Origin: Verrucomicrobiota bacterium
GTDB taxonomy: Bacteria > Verrucomicrobiota > Verrucomicrobiia > Limisphaerales > UBA9464
Direction: 5' to 3'
DNA length: 64,000 nucleotides
Assembly (NCBI GenBank): GCA_947454705.1
Contig: CANGKZ010000013.1
Span: 1-64,000, forward strand
The notes beneath the pieces are model-generated. The model did not search any database, was not told the DNA's origin, and was given only the letters and a program-made list of their open reading frames with translations. The translations under genes and the position numbers were made by a program. Position 1 is the first letter of the stretch; each line of letters starts with the position of its first letter. Below are positions 37,374-45,860 of the stretch, piece after piece.

Positions 37374-38384
37374 TCAACCCGCTGCGGAATGGCGTTTGAC
37401 GATGGCCCGCGCGGACTCGGTCACCGAGTCCACAAGCTCCTTGGGTTCAAGCACTTTTACCGACCCACCCCAACCCAGAATCCAACGGCGGATTTCCGGA
37501 AGGCTGCCCAGCCGCAGGCGCAATTCCACCCCTCCGTCCTTAAGCTCGACGAGTTTTTGGGAGGGATGCCACCGTTTTTCGCGGATGTAGTCAGCCACTG
37601 CCTCGTCGAACTGCACCACCACCTGGAAGTCGCCCTCCTTGGAATGGATGTTGAAGCTATCGGCCAGCCGACGCTCCAGCGCCGAGCGATCCGGTCGCTT
37701 GAAGGTCGCCCCGGTCTCCTCAGCCGACACGATGCGCGCCGGGACAAAGGTGCGCAGGTCCTTGCGGAGATGGTCGTAGGCGAAGAGGTACCAATCGCCG
37801 TTCACATTCGCCAGATGGTGGGGATCCACGATCCGCTCCTCCGGCTTGGCGGAACCGGGTTTCCGATAGAGGAGTTTGAGCTGGCGACGGCGCTGCATGG
37901 CCTGGGCCACGGCATCCAGCACGGGCAGATGCACCATCGGTTCCGCCGTGGTGCGGAAGGAAATGGTCTGCTCCCAATCGGCGACATGGACCGACACGGT
38001 GTCCGGAAGCGATTGGGCCAGCTTGCGAAACGCCCCCACGAGCCGCTTTTCAAAGGGAGTGCCCCGGTACTGTTGGAGCGCCTTTTCCGCCACCATCATG
38101 GCGAACAATTCGCCCTCCGTGATCTGCAACGTGGGAAAGGCCTCCACCTCCTCGGTGTAAACGTATCCATTTCGGGCGGCGACGTACTCAATGGGGAGGT
38201 TCATGCGGTCGCGCATGAACTCCAGGTCGCGCTGAATGGTTTTGGTGGTGACCTCCAGATCCCGCGCCAGCGTGCTCGCGTTGGGGTGGTCGCCGCTCGC
38301 GATGGCGGAATGGATGCGCATCATCCGTTCCATCGGGGGACGGGTGTTGGGCAGTTCCCGAGTGCCGTTGGAATCGCGTTTCAC
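37374..38384 (-). CDS. WYL-domain transcriptional regulator (YafY/PafC type)
   Basis: A 336-residue regulator. The N-terminal helix-turn-helix (about 18-80) has MERMMRIHSAIASGDHPNAS and LARDLEVTTKTIQRDLEFMR. The WYL domain follows at about 165-245 with RRRQLKLLYRKPGSAKPEE and VDPHHLANVNGDWYLFAYDH, where the W-Y-L residues that give the domain its name are visible. A WCX-like C-terminal domain completes it. WYL domains bind nucleotides or other small ligands and often control stress or defence genes. The GTG at 38384 or the ATG at 38333 could start it; neither has a good ribosome site. Divergent from the adenylyltransferase gene at 38485. Confidence 0.88.
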   Translation of the reverse strand: MKRDSNGTRELPNTRPPMERMMRIHSAIASGDHPNASTLARDLEVTTKTIQRDLEFMRDRMNLPIEYVAARNGYVYTEEVEAFPTLQITEGELFAMMVAEKALQQYRGTPFEKRLVGAFRKLAQSLPDTVSVHVADWEQTISFRTTAEPMVHLPVLDAVAQAMQRRRQLKLLYRKPGSAKPEERIVDPHHLANVNGDWYLFAYDHLRKDLRTFVPARIVSAEETGATFKRPDRSALERRLADSFNIHSKEGDFQVVVQFDEAVADYIREKRWHPSQKLVELKDGGVELRLRLGSLPEIRRWILGWGGSVKVLEPKELVDSVTESARAIVKRHSAAG

Positions 38385-38484
38385 GGGACCAGCATGCGGA
38401 GCCGGCACCGCCGGAACAGTCCAAATCCCGCCTTGGCGATTCTTTTTGAAATGCGGTGCGGGTCGCGGCGACTCTCCCAGCCCG

Positions 38485-38967
38485 ATGCTGACCGACCACA
38501 AGCTCCTCACCCTCGCCACCCTGCCCGCCTGGCGCGCCGCACAGCGCGCCGCCGGCCGACGCGTGGTGGTGACCAACGGCGTCTTTGACCTGCTGCACGT
38601 CGGACACGTGTCCTACCTCGAGACCGCCCGTTCTCTCGGCGACCTGCTGCTCATCGGGGTCAATGGCGACGACAGCGTCCGTCAACTCAAGGGCCCCACG
38701 CGTCCGCTCAATCCCGAGGCCGACCGGGAACGGATTCTCGCCGCCCTCGAATGCGTCAGCGCGGTCTGTATCTTTCCTGAAATGCGGGCGGTGAACTTCC
38801 TGAAGGTCGCCCAGCCCGACATCTACGTGAAGGGCGGCGATTACACGCTCGACACCATCGACCAAAACGAACGCCAGGCCGTGGAATCCGCCGGAGGACG
38901 CATCGAGTTCATCCGGTTTGTGGATGGAAAATCCACCACTCGGCTGGTGGAAAAGATGAAGCAGTAA
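38485..38967 (+). CDS. rfaE2: D-glycero-beta-D-manno-heptose 1-phosphate adenylyltransferase
   Basis: A 160-residue stand-alone cytidylyltransferase-fold domain, equivalent to the C-terminal half of HldE. It makes ADP-heptose for the inner core of lipopolysaccharide. The signature TNGVFDLLHVGHVSYLE contains the HxGH nucleotide-binding motif. LIGVNGDDSVRQLKGPTRP, RILAALECVSAVCIF and PDIYVKGGDYTLDT follow, and the end is the ISTTRLV-like KSTTRLVEKMKQ. It starts at ATG 38485. The heptose kinase is not encoded here. The gene supports an LPS-bearing outer membrane. Confidence 0.93.
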   Translation: MLTDHKLLTLATLPAWRAAQRAAGRRVVVTNGVFDLLHVGHVSYLETARSLGDLLLIGVNGDDSVRQLKGPTRPLNPEADRERILAALECVSAVCIFPEMRAVNFLKVAQPDIYVKGGDYTLDTIDQNERQAVESAGGRIEFIRFVDGKSTTRLVEKMKQ

Positions 38968-39004
38968 CCGCGCAGCCGGAGTACCAAAAACGGTCCCCAC
39001 CGGT

Positions 39005-40672
39005 TCAACGGCGTCCCACCAGCACGAACGCTCCAGTCCGGGCGAGCTCCTTCCACTGCGGTTCGGAAAACTCCCGGCCCCAGTGTTCTTCGGAAATCAA
39101 CCCACAGACGGGTTGGCCCGGCTTGCCCAGTCGGGCGGCGTCCGCGGCGGTTTCGATCAACCTCAAGGACTCTTCCGCCGTGGGGGCAAGAACCAGATCG
39201 GCCTCGGAAGCCCGGATGCCAATCGTCCGCTCCAGGTAAAAACCAAACCCGCACGCCCGAACGTTATAGCTGAAGGCCACGCCATCGGTGCCGAGAAATT
39301 CACGCGCCACCGCCGCAACGTCACGGACTGTGGATTGCCGTTTCAGGATCGGGTTGAGCGTTGGGACCTGAAGGATAAAGGCGATCCAGACCGTTGAAGC
39401 CGCGATGGCCATGCGTTGGAGGTCGTCGGGGGCGTTGGCCTTCCATCGCTCGCGAATCAGGTACGCCACCAGAAACAGCGGGATCGCCAGCGGCCAGATG
39501 GGAAGCGTGCCACCGAATCGGGTGAACCGCATTCCGATCAATCCGACGGTCAAAACCGCGAGCAGGATTGCGCCAATCCGCCATGCCCACCGTGCGGCCG
39601 GCCGGGGTAAAATCGCGTGTCGATGCCATGCCCACGCCAGGACCAGAGCGATCGCCGGAAAGAGCGGCAATACGTAGGTCAACAGCTTGGATCCGCTTCC
39701 TGACAGCACCAGGAACGGAATCACAGTCCAACCAAGCACCAACCCCTGCCAGGGTTCCAACGGACGTGTGGCGCGATGGCTCAAGCGCCGCCAGGCGGAT
39801 TGGATCAACGATGGAAAAAAGAAACACCAGGGCACCGCCCCGCCGATCAACACCGGAACAAAAAACCAGAACGGCTTGGAGCGTCCATGGGCTTTTGACA
39901 TGACCCGATTCACCAGTTCGTCGCCCACGAAGTACTCGAGGGTACCCGGCTGTCGGATCGAAATCACAACGTACCAAGAAAGAGAAATCCCGAGCGTCAC
40001 CAGAAGGCCGGTCTTCCACGGAATGCGGACCCGATTTCCCAGACTCCGCGAAACCCAGATCCACCCCAGGGCAGCGCTCCAGGGCACGACCAGTGCCATC
40101 GGTCCCTTGGTGAGAAATCCAAGTCCCTGGCAAATGAAGAAACCCCAAATCCACCGGATTGCCGGCGGTTCACCGGGTTCTGCGGGCGCCTTGGCCCGAA
40201 CCCAGCAGGCAATCGATGCCGTGATCCAAAAACTCATCAGCATGTCCGGCGTCAACATTCGGGCCAGGCCGAAAAATTCGAGACTCCCGAGCAGCACCAA
40301 TGCGGCCGTATTCGCCACTTCCACACGAAACAGGCGTCGGCCAATCCACCACGTGCACATCGTCACGCCAAATGCCGCAATCGCCGAAGGGAAGCGCGCA
40401 CCCCATTCATTCACACCAAACACTCGAAAGCCAGCCGCGGTAAGCCAGTACACCAGCGGGGGTTTTTGAAAGTGGGGAAACCCGTTCAAATGCGGCAGCA
40501 ACCAGCTGCTCCCGGCATGCATCTCGCGGCCAATCTCCGCGTAACGGCCCTCATCAGGCTCGTTCAAGCCTCGCGTTCCCAGCCACACGAACAACACCAG
40601 CAGCACCCAGAGGACCAGAAGCACTGAAGGCCGCGTCGATTCACCGCGGGGTGGCGAAGATGAACTATCCAC
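39005..40672 (-). CDS. ArnT/PMT-family lipid-linked glycosyltransferase
   Basis: A 555-residue polytopic membrane enzyme of the GT-C fold. After the first helix (SVLLVLWVLLVLFVWLG) comes the catalytic loop GLNEPDEGRYAEIGREM, with the acidic pair and RYAE typical of ArnT/PMT proteins, and HFQKPPLVYWL. More than ten hydrophobic segments and a periplasmic C-terminal domain follow. It would transfer a sugar from a polyprenyl phosphate to lipid A or another envelope acceptor. Its GTG start (40672) overlaps the stop of the GT2 gene, whose product could make the lipid-linked donor. The donor sugar is not known. Confidence 0.87.
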   Translation of the reverse strand: MDSSSSPPRGESTRPSVLLVLWVLLVLFVWLGTRGLNEPDEGRYAEIGREMHAGSSWLLPHLNGFPHFQKPPLVYWLTAAGFRVFGVNEWGARFPSAIAAFGVTMCTWWIGRRLFRVEVANTAALVLLGSLEFFGLARMLTPDMLMSFWITASIACWVRAKAPAEPGEPPAIRWIWGFFICQGLGFLTKGPMALVVPWSAALGWIWVSRSLGNRVRIPWKTGLLVTLGISLSWYVVISIRQPGTLEYFVGDELVNRVMSKAHGRSKPFWFFVPVLIGGAVPWCFFFPSLIQSAWRRLSHRATRPLEPWQGLVLGWTVIPFLVLSGSGSKLLTYVLPLFPAIALVLAWAWHRHAILPRPAARWAWRIGAILLAVLTVGLIGMRFTRFGGTLPIWPLAIPLFLVAYLIRERWKANAPDDLQRMAIAASTVWIAFILQVPTLNPILKRQSTVRDVAAVAREFLGTDGVAFSYNVRACGFGFYLERTIGIRASEADLVLAPTAEESLRLIETAADAARLGKPGQPVCGLISEEHWGREFSEPQWKELARTGAFVLVGRR

Positions 40673-41429
40673 GCGGTGCCTCCACGGACCCTCCCTCGCG
40701 CACCTGCGGAAACCGACGACGCGTGAACCACCACATGCCCAACAAATCCAGAACCGGTCGCCACAGGAACACCACGAACCCATAGCTCGAGGTGCCACCG
40801 AGGCGCGGACGGTGGTTCACGGGAATCTGAACCACGCGGAATCCCGCCGCGACCGCCATCGCCGGCATGAACGAGTACAGCGTCCGGATGGGAATCAGCG
40901 ACGTCACCACTTCACGGCGAAACACCTTGAGCGCGCATCCGCTGTCGCTCATGCCATCGCGCAGGATCCGGGATCGAACCGCGTTGGCGAATTTGGAGAT
41001 TTTCCGTCGGAACGCAGAATCCTGCCGGTGCTTGCGGATTCCCACCACCATGTCCGGGGCATCGCCCTCGTTCAGCCGCTTCAGCAGCGCGGGAATGTCC
41101 GCCGGATCATTTTGACCGTCGCCATCCATGGTGATCATCAGCGATCCCTTGGCGAAGTGGAGCCCGTGGTACACCGCCGACGCCTGCCCGCGATTCGGAA
41201 CCAACCGAATGTGACGGCACTCCGCATTTTCCTTCACGAAGCCGGCCAGGACCTGCGGCGTGGCATCCGCGCTGCCGTCGTCCATCATGAGAACTTCGAA
41301 CGGACGCCCCATCGCGCGCAGGACCGACAGGATCTCCCCCAGCAGCGCCCCGGCGTTGGCGGCCTCGTTGTAGAAAGGCACCACGACCGAAAACTCGGGC
41401 GATTGGGGGACTGCAGGCACGATGGGCAT
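40665..41429 (-). CDS. GT2 polyprenyl-phosphate sugar transferase (ArnC/DPMS-like)
   Basis: A 254-residue family-2 glycosyltransferase. It has FSVVVPFYNEAANAGALLGE (nucleotide-binding strand), VLMMDDGSADATPQVL, RGQASAVYHGLHFAKG and the metal site ITMDGDGQNDP. The acceptor region has GMSDSGCALKVFRRE. A hydrophobic C-terminal stretch (SYGFVVFLWRPVLDLLGMWW) anchors it. It is expected to make a polyprenyl-phosphate-linked sugar. The overlap of eight bases with the ArnT/PMT-like gene downstream indicates they act together. The ATG at 41429 opens the family-conserved part. Confidence 0.9.
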   Translation of the reverse strand: MPIVPAVPQSPEFSVVVPFYNEAANAGALLGEILSVLRAMGRPFEVLMMDDGSADATPQVLAGFVKENAECRHIRLVPNRGQASAVYHGLHFAKGSLMITMDGDGQNDPADIPALLKRLNEGDAPDMVVGIRKHRQDSAFRRKISKFANAVRSRILRDGMSDSGCALKVFRREVVTSLIPIRTLYSFMPAMAVAAGFRVVQIPVNHRPRLGGTSSYGFVVFLWRPVLDLLGMWWFTRRRFPQVREGGSVEAPRG

Positions 41430-41557
41430 GTAGGCAACGCCGACCAGAAGGGAGCCAGGCGACGAGCCCCAAAGGTGGGAATTCCCGGCCCGACTGCCAA
41501 CGAAATAAGCCGCCAAAAGCTGGCCCAACTCCGGGGCGCAGGTTAGGATCACCGGCC

Positions 41558-41878
41558 ATGTCGAGTCCGACCGATGCCTCCGCCGCCGCCCCCAGCCGTT
41601 CCGAACTGCGGGCCCTGAAGTCCCGTGCCCAACGGTTGGAACCCGTGCTCAAGCTCGGAAAGGCCGGCATCAGCGAACCTTTTCTGAAATCCCTGGAACA
41701 GGCGCTTTTGGACCACGAACTGGTGAAAATCCGCCTCACCGAGTTCAAGGAAGAGCGCAAGACGGTCGCCCCCGACCTCGCCGCCAAGAGTGGCAGCCAC
41801 CTCGTCACCCTCATCGGCAACGTGGTCGTTCTCTACCGCAAACGCGCTGCCGTTGCACCCGCTGCCGATTCGGAATAG
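41558..41878 (+). CDS. yhbY: CRS1-YhbY RNA-binding protein
   Basis: A 106-residue RNA-binding protein with a short Ala/Ser-rich start and one CRM domain: LRALKSRAQRLEPVLKLGKA, GISEPFLKSLEQALLDHELV, KIRL and the end SGSHLVTLIGNVVVLYRKR. The loop GKAG and the final hydrophobic strand match YhbY. In E. coli it associates with pre-50S ribosomes. Divergent from the GT2 gene (128 bp between starts) and followed by the IMP dehydrogenase gene after 101 bp. Confidence 0.93.
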   Translation: MSSPTDASAAAPSRSELRALKSRAQRLEPVLKLGKAGISEPFLKSLEQALLDHELVKIRLTEFKEERKTVAPDLAAKSGSHLVTLIGNVVVLYRKRAAVAPAADSE

Positions 41879-41979
41879 CCGATCCCGGTTCGCCCCGGGC
41901 GCCCCGCGTTTCACGGTCTTCACGCACCCGGGGACGATTCAGCCTTGCCAGCCACCCCGGTGCTGCCTGATTTTCGGCC

Positions 41980-43554
41980 ATGGCAGACACCGAATCGCCG
42001 AATCTCGTCGACGCTGAGTTTTATTCCCAGGCCGACGCCTTCTTCCGCGCCCACCGCGGCACCGGCCTCACCTTTGACGACGTCACGCTGGCCACCCTCT
42101 ATTCCGAGGTGCTGCCCCGGGACACCCAGCTCCACACCACGCTGGCGCCCGGACTGAATCTCAACATCCCGGTCATCTCGTCCGACATGGACACCGTGAC
42201 CGAAGCCCGCATGGCCATCGCCATGGCGTTGAACGGCGGCCTCGGTCTCATCCATTACAACCTCCCAGAAAAGGAACAGCTCGCCGAGGTCAGCCGGGTC
42301 AAGAACCACGTCCACGGCCTGATCCAGGAACCGATCAAGGTGTCGCCCGATCAGTTCATCGGCGACGTCCTCGACCACATCGAGCGCAAGCGGTTCTCCT
42401 TTTCCACCTTCCCCGTGGTGGATTCCGCAGGACGCCTCCTCGGCCTGCTTCCCGGCCACGTGGTGAAACCGCGCTACGCCAAGCGCAAGGTGTCCGAATC
42501 CCTCCAGCCGCGTTCACAAGTGTACACGGTAAACGTGAAGGAACTCGCCGCCGATCCCATCGCGCGCGCAGACCGCTTCTTCACCGACCATCCTGGCATC
42601 CACAAGCTGCTCGTCGTGGACGATCAGGACTGCCTCCGCGGCTTGTTCACGCTGAGCGACATTGAACGCATCACCGCGGAAAAAGGCGCCTGGCTCAAGC
42701 CCGCTCGGGATACCCAGTTCCGGCTGATCTGCGGCGCCGCCGTGTCCACTTCTCGCAAGTCCGACGGTTCCCTCGACCGCGACCGCATCCTCGCCCACGT
42801 CTCCGCCCTGGTGGAGCGAGGCGTCGATGTCGTGGCCGTCTCCACCGCGCACGGCCACAGCCGCGGCGTGGGAGAATCTGTCGCGCTGATCCGATCCGCC
42901 TTCCGCGACCTCCCGATCATCGCCGGCAACGTCACCAGCGGCGCGGGCGTGGAGTTCCTCGCCGATGCCGGAGCCAACGTCATCAAGGTCGGCCAGGGCC
43001 CCGGTTCGATCTGCACCACGCGCATTGTGGCCGGTGTTGGAATCCCGCAGCTCACCGCCTTGTACGTCGCCTCCCGTGCGGCCGAGAAACGCGGCGTCAC
43101 CATCATCGCCGATGGCGGCATCACCAAGTCGGGCGACGTCGTCAAGGCCCTCACCCTGTCCCATGCGGTCATCTGCGGCGGCATGTTTGCCGGATGCGCC
43201 GAGGCCCCGGGCCAGATCATGGAAATCAACGGCAAGCTCTACAAACAGTACCGCGGCATGGGCAGCCTCTCCGCCATGAAGGCCGGCTCCGCAGCCCGGT
43301 ACGGCCACGTCTCCGCCGACTCCAGCCGCAAGGTCGCGGCCGAGGGCGTCGAGGCATTGAAGGAAGTCTCCGGATCCCTCGACAGCGTGGTCGCCCAGCT
43401 CGTCGGCGGCGTCCAATCCGGCATGGGATACCTCGGAGCCAGGGACCTCCCCGCCCTGCGCGCCGCTGCCCGGTACATTCGCGTGAGTCCCGCCGGACAA
43501 CGCGAGGCCGCGCCGCACGACGTCGTGGAAATCAAGACCGGCAAGAACGACTGA
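41980..43554 (+). CDS. guaB: IMP dehydrogenase, divergent
   Basis: A 524-residue enzyme of the IMPDH/GMPR barrel with two CBS domains (about 115-235) inserted in the usual place. IMPDH converts IMP to XMP for GMP synthesis. The catalytic loop [19 protein letters not shown] holds C345; the flap has [16 protein letters not shown]. Several otherwise conserved residues differ: [11 protein letters not shown] has S288 where E. coli has Asp (VLLIDSSHGHS), ICGGMFAG has G401 where Ser is usual (VGSMLAG), and [10 protein letters not shown] has D69. It may be a divergent but active IMPDH or a relative with another role. IMPDH is still the best call. Confidence 0.85.
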   Translation: MADTESPNLVDAEFYSQADAFFRAHRGTGLTFDDVTLATLYSEVLPRDTQLHTTLAPGLNLNIPVISSDMDTVTEARMAIAMALNGGLGLIHYNLPEKEQLAEVSRVKNHVHGLIQEPIKVSPDQFIGDVLDHIERKRFSFSTFPVVDSAGRLLGLLPGHVVKPRYAKRKVSESLQPRSQVYTVNVKELAADPIARADRFFTDHPGIHKLLVVDDQDCLRGLFTLSDIERITAEKGAWLKPARDTQFRLICGAAVSTSRKSDGSLDRDRILAHVSALVERGVDVVAVSTAHGHSRGVGESVALIRSAFRDLPIIAGNVTSGAGVEFLADAGANVIKVGQGPGSICTTRIVAGVGIPQLTALYVASRAAEKRGVTIIADGGITKSGDVVKALTLSHAVICGGMFAGCAEAPGQIMEINGKLYKQYRGMGSLSAMKAGSAARYGHVSADSSRKVAAEGVEALKEVSGSLDSVVAQLVGGVQSGMGYLGARDLPALRAAARYIRVSPAGQREAAPHDVVEIKTGKND

Positions 43555-43579
43555 TCGCGGCTCCATGCCGCGTGGGATT

Positions 43580-43804
43580 TCAGAACGCGAACACGTCGTT
43601 CGTCTTCCCGCACTGCGGGCAGCGCGAGCGCTCCACCCCGGCATCGTCCGTGTAGATCATCGAGCACTGGAGACACCGGAAAATCCGGTCCGAGGACGAC
43701 GACGCCTGGATGCGTCGCTTCCGAAACTCATCCATCAACGCGAGCCAGCCCACCACGGATAGCACTCCGAGGATGAGCAGGGTCAGCAGGGTTTCAGGAT
43801 GCAT
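43580..43804 (-). CDS. Small membrane protein with a zinc-ribbon tail
   Basis: A 74-residue protein. One N-terminal membrane helix (LLTLLILGVLSVVGWLALM) is followed by a basic stretch and a C-terminal zinc ribbon with CLQC and CPQC pairs spaced by about 16 residues, ending GKTNDVFAF. The ribbon would face the cytoplasm. It is the last gene after the ExbB/ExbD-like operon (22-bp gap), so it may belong to that system, but its role is unknown. Start at ATG 43804. Confidence 0.7.
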   Translation of the reverse strand: MHPETLLTLLILGVLSVVGWLALMDEFRKRRIQASSSSDRIFRCLQCSMIYTDDAGVERSRCPQCGKTNDVFAF

Positions 43805-43826
43805 GTGATTCCAGGTGAGTGCGCAC

Positions 43827-44618
43827 TCAGGGCGTGGTGGCAACCGTCCAGTGAATCGCCACCTCTCCCCAGGTCAGGGGCCCTGCCGCATCGAGCAGCG
43901 GCGGGTTTTCCAATTCTGGGGTATCCCATTGCAGACGGCGGACGCTTCGCAGCGCCGCCTGGTCGGCCGTGACATCGCCGGAGGATTTGGCCAGCCGCAC
44001 CAGCACCAGGGAACCCGTCGGCCCGGCCGCGAGTTCGAGCACCGTCGGACCCGCCAGTGTTCCACCGGGGCGCACCGGCTCGAGCGATTCCATCGGCACC
44101 GATTGACGCCAGTTCCTCAAGGCGCCGCGGAATTCCACGATCGGCTTCACACTCGCCAGCCGTTCCACCGTGGTCTCCCCGAGGAAGCGCTCCATGCTCT
44201 CCGGTCGACGCGGGGAAAACGGCTCCGCCACCGCGGGCATCGGACCGATGCGTTCTCCGGTCGGGCCCACATCGAACCACGTGATCGGCGGCAGGTACTC
44301 GGCCACCTGATACGTGACCACCGGACGGCGCGCGCGGATCGCATCGGAAAATCCGGGCGCACCCGGCCGCGCAAACCGCGTGGGATCCGGAGCCCAAACC
44401 TGCCAGGCCTCCATCGATTTTGGATCCGACACCCACTGCAATCGTCCGTCGAGGGAAGCCGCCGGCACGGGCAATTGCGGCCACTGGCTCAATCCCCACA
44501 TGGCCCCGCCGATCCCGGCCGACAGCATCAATCCCAGCACCCCGATCCGAGCCGGAGACCAAACCTGGTACACCGACCCCGGGGCGTCGTTGGGGTTGGA
44601 TGCTTCCGAAGGATTCAT
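43827..44618 (-). CDS. Membrane-anchored protein of unknown function in an ExbBD-like operon
   Basis: A 263-residue protein with a short cytoplasmic tail, one membrane helix (about 27-46, RIGVLGLMLSAGIGGAMWGL) and a long periplasmic part. The latter has a proline-rich middle and ends in WTVATTP after a segment LDAAGPLTWGEVAIH. The layout (inside tail, one helix, periplasmic domain) recalls TonB or TolA, and the gene holds their place after an ExbD-like gene (17-bp gap), but I see no TonB box-binding motif or TolA coiled coil. I do not recognise the family. Start chosen at ATG 44618; the upstream frame is not credible coding sequence. Confidence 0.65.
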   Translation of the reverse strand: MNPSEASNPNDAPGSVYQVWSPARIGVLGLMLSAGIGGAMWGLSQWPQLPVPAASLDGRLQWVSDPKSMEAWQVWAPDPTRFARPGAPGFSDAIRARRPVVTYQVAEYLPPITWFDVGPTGERIGPMPAVAEPFSPRRPESMERFLGETTVERLASVKPIVEFRGALRNWRQSVPMESLEPVRPGGTLAGPTVLELAAGPTGSLVLVRLAKSSGDVTADQAALRSVRRLQWDTPELENPPLLDAAGPLTWGEVAIHWTVATTP

Positions 44619-44635
44619 GGGAGCCTTGCGGCGAC

Positions 44636-45052
44636 TCACTGGGCCACCGGTCGGGTGAGGAACACGACGTCGCGAATTCCCGCCTGACGGGCGATCCCCG
44701 AGAGCTCCGTCAAACGCGCCGTGCGAACGTCCCGGTCCGCCTGCAGCAGCAGGGTCCGCGGACCGCGATCCGCACGGGTCCGGGCCGAAAGCAGATCCTT
44801 CAATTCGGACCATTCCACGCGCTGGTTTTCGAAATAGAGCTGCTCGTTCGAATCCAATCCCACCACCAACGCACGCTCGCCCGCAGCAACGGCCGTGGGC
44901 GACGACGCCTCGGGAAGATCAATCCTGAGTCCGCGGGGAAGCACGAGGAACTGATGGAACAACGCCACCAGCGCCACGGGAAACAGCACGCACAAATACG
45001 GGGCGGCGTCCGGCCGGCCGGTGAGCAATCGGGTGGTCCGGGTGAACTTCAT
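44636..45052 (-). CDS. ExbD/TolR-like protein without the channel aspartate
   Basis: A 138-residue protein with ExbD layout: short tail, one helix (about 18-38) and a periplasmic domain ending DVRTARLTELSGIARQAGIR. In E. coli ExbD the helix opens with TPFIDVMLVL, whose Asp25 is needed for proton use. The matching segment here is APYLCVLFPV, with Cys (C21) in place of Asp. The periplasmic part, including LRIDLPEASSP and TLLLQADRDV, fits the family. It overlaps the ExbB-like gene by four bases (ATGA). The complex may not use protons in the known way, or the acidic residue may be supplied elsewhere. Confidence 0.8.
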   Translation of the reverse strand: MKFTRTTRLLTGRPDAAPYLCVLFPVALVALFHQFLVLPRGLRIDLPEASSPTAVAAGERALVVGLDSNEQLYFENQRVEWSELKDLLSARTRADRGPRTLLLQADRDVRTARLTELSGIARQAGIRDVVFLTRPVAQ

Positions 45053-45765
45053 CCGTTCGAAGATTTCGAGGCCCCGTTGTCACCGGTCACCATCTTCACG
45101 GCTTCGCTGCCGGCCCGTTCCAAATCGAGGACCAGCGTGTTGACCCGGGTGACCAGGTAGTTGTAGGCGGCGTAGCAGACGATCGCGAGTCCGATGCCGA
45201 GCGACGCCGCATAGAGCGCCTGCATCACTCCGTCGAACAACTCTCCCGGCGCCGCATAGCCGAATCCACCGGCATCGGGCCGGCGCAATTCACGGAACAC
45301 GCCGGTGAATCCCATCAACGTGCCCAGCAGGCCCAACAGCGGGGCGATCTGGGCAATGGTGGCGAGAAAGGCCAGATGCGCCTCGAGTCGAGGCACCTCG
45401 ACCAGCCCCACTTCTTCGATCGCCTCCTGCACGCGTTCGCGTCCGCCATCGCGCGCGAGGATGGCCGACTTCATCATCCGCGCCACCGGCCCCGGTGTGG
45501 CGTCGCAGATGGAAAGCGCTTCGAGCACGTTGTCGCGCTTCAGCACGTTGCGGACACCGGCAAGGAACTGCGCGGAGTCGATCTGCTCGCGTCGAAAGAG
45601 CAGCGCCCGTTCGAGGATCACCGCGAACGACACCCCGCACAGCAGGATCAGGAACCAGAACACCGGGCCGAAACCCGCGGTCGGCGTGGTCGCATGCGCC
45701 ACCGACGCGACACCGGCGGCGGCATTGGTCGCGTCCGCGGCAGCCAGGGTCAGGAACAAAAGCAT
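45049..45765 (-). CDS. ExbB/TolQ/MotA-family membrane protein
   Basis: A 238-residue protein with a signal-like first segment, then three helices as in ExbB: VFWFLILLCGVSFAVILERA, FLATIAQIAPLLGLLGTLMG and ALYAASLGIGLAIVCYAAYN. The GLLGTLMGF stretch keeps the conserved Thr (E. coli T148). In the third helix E. coli ExbB has GIAEALLATAIGL; here it is GVMQALYAASLGI, so E176 is Gln (Q182) and T181 is Ala. It is the first gene of a four-gene operon with the ExbD-like protein, the anchored partner and the zinc-ribbon protein. Confidence 0.85.
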   Translation of the reverse strand: MLLFLTLAAADATNAAAGVASVAHATTPTAGFGPVFWFLILLCGVSFAVILERALLFRREQIDSAQFLAGVRNVLKRDNVLEALSICDATPGPVARMMKSAILARDGGRERVQEAIEEVGLVEVPRLEAHLAFLATIAQIAPLLGLLGTLMGFTGVFRELRRPDAGGFGYAAPGELFDGVMQALYAASLGIGLAIVCYAAYNYLVTRVNTLVLDLERAGSEAVKMVTGDNGASKSSNG

Positions 45766-45860
45766 GGCGGGACTCTACGCGGGAACTGCGGCACGGACCA
45801 AGCCGGATTCCAACCCACCGGCGGAACAAAAGGCGTCCCTTTCAAGAAATCCGTTTTCCC

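Noticed and set aside
41980-43554. GMP reductase as an alternative to IMP dehydrogenase
   Set aside because: Two CBS domains and the RGMGS flap are present and length is 524 residues; GMP reductases are shorter and lack CBS domains.
43827-44813. Longer start for the ExbD-operon partner
   Set aside because: The extra 65 residues overlap the ExbD-like gene in another frame and look like shadow sequence; the ATG at 44618 gives a clean tail and helix.
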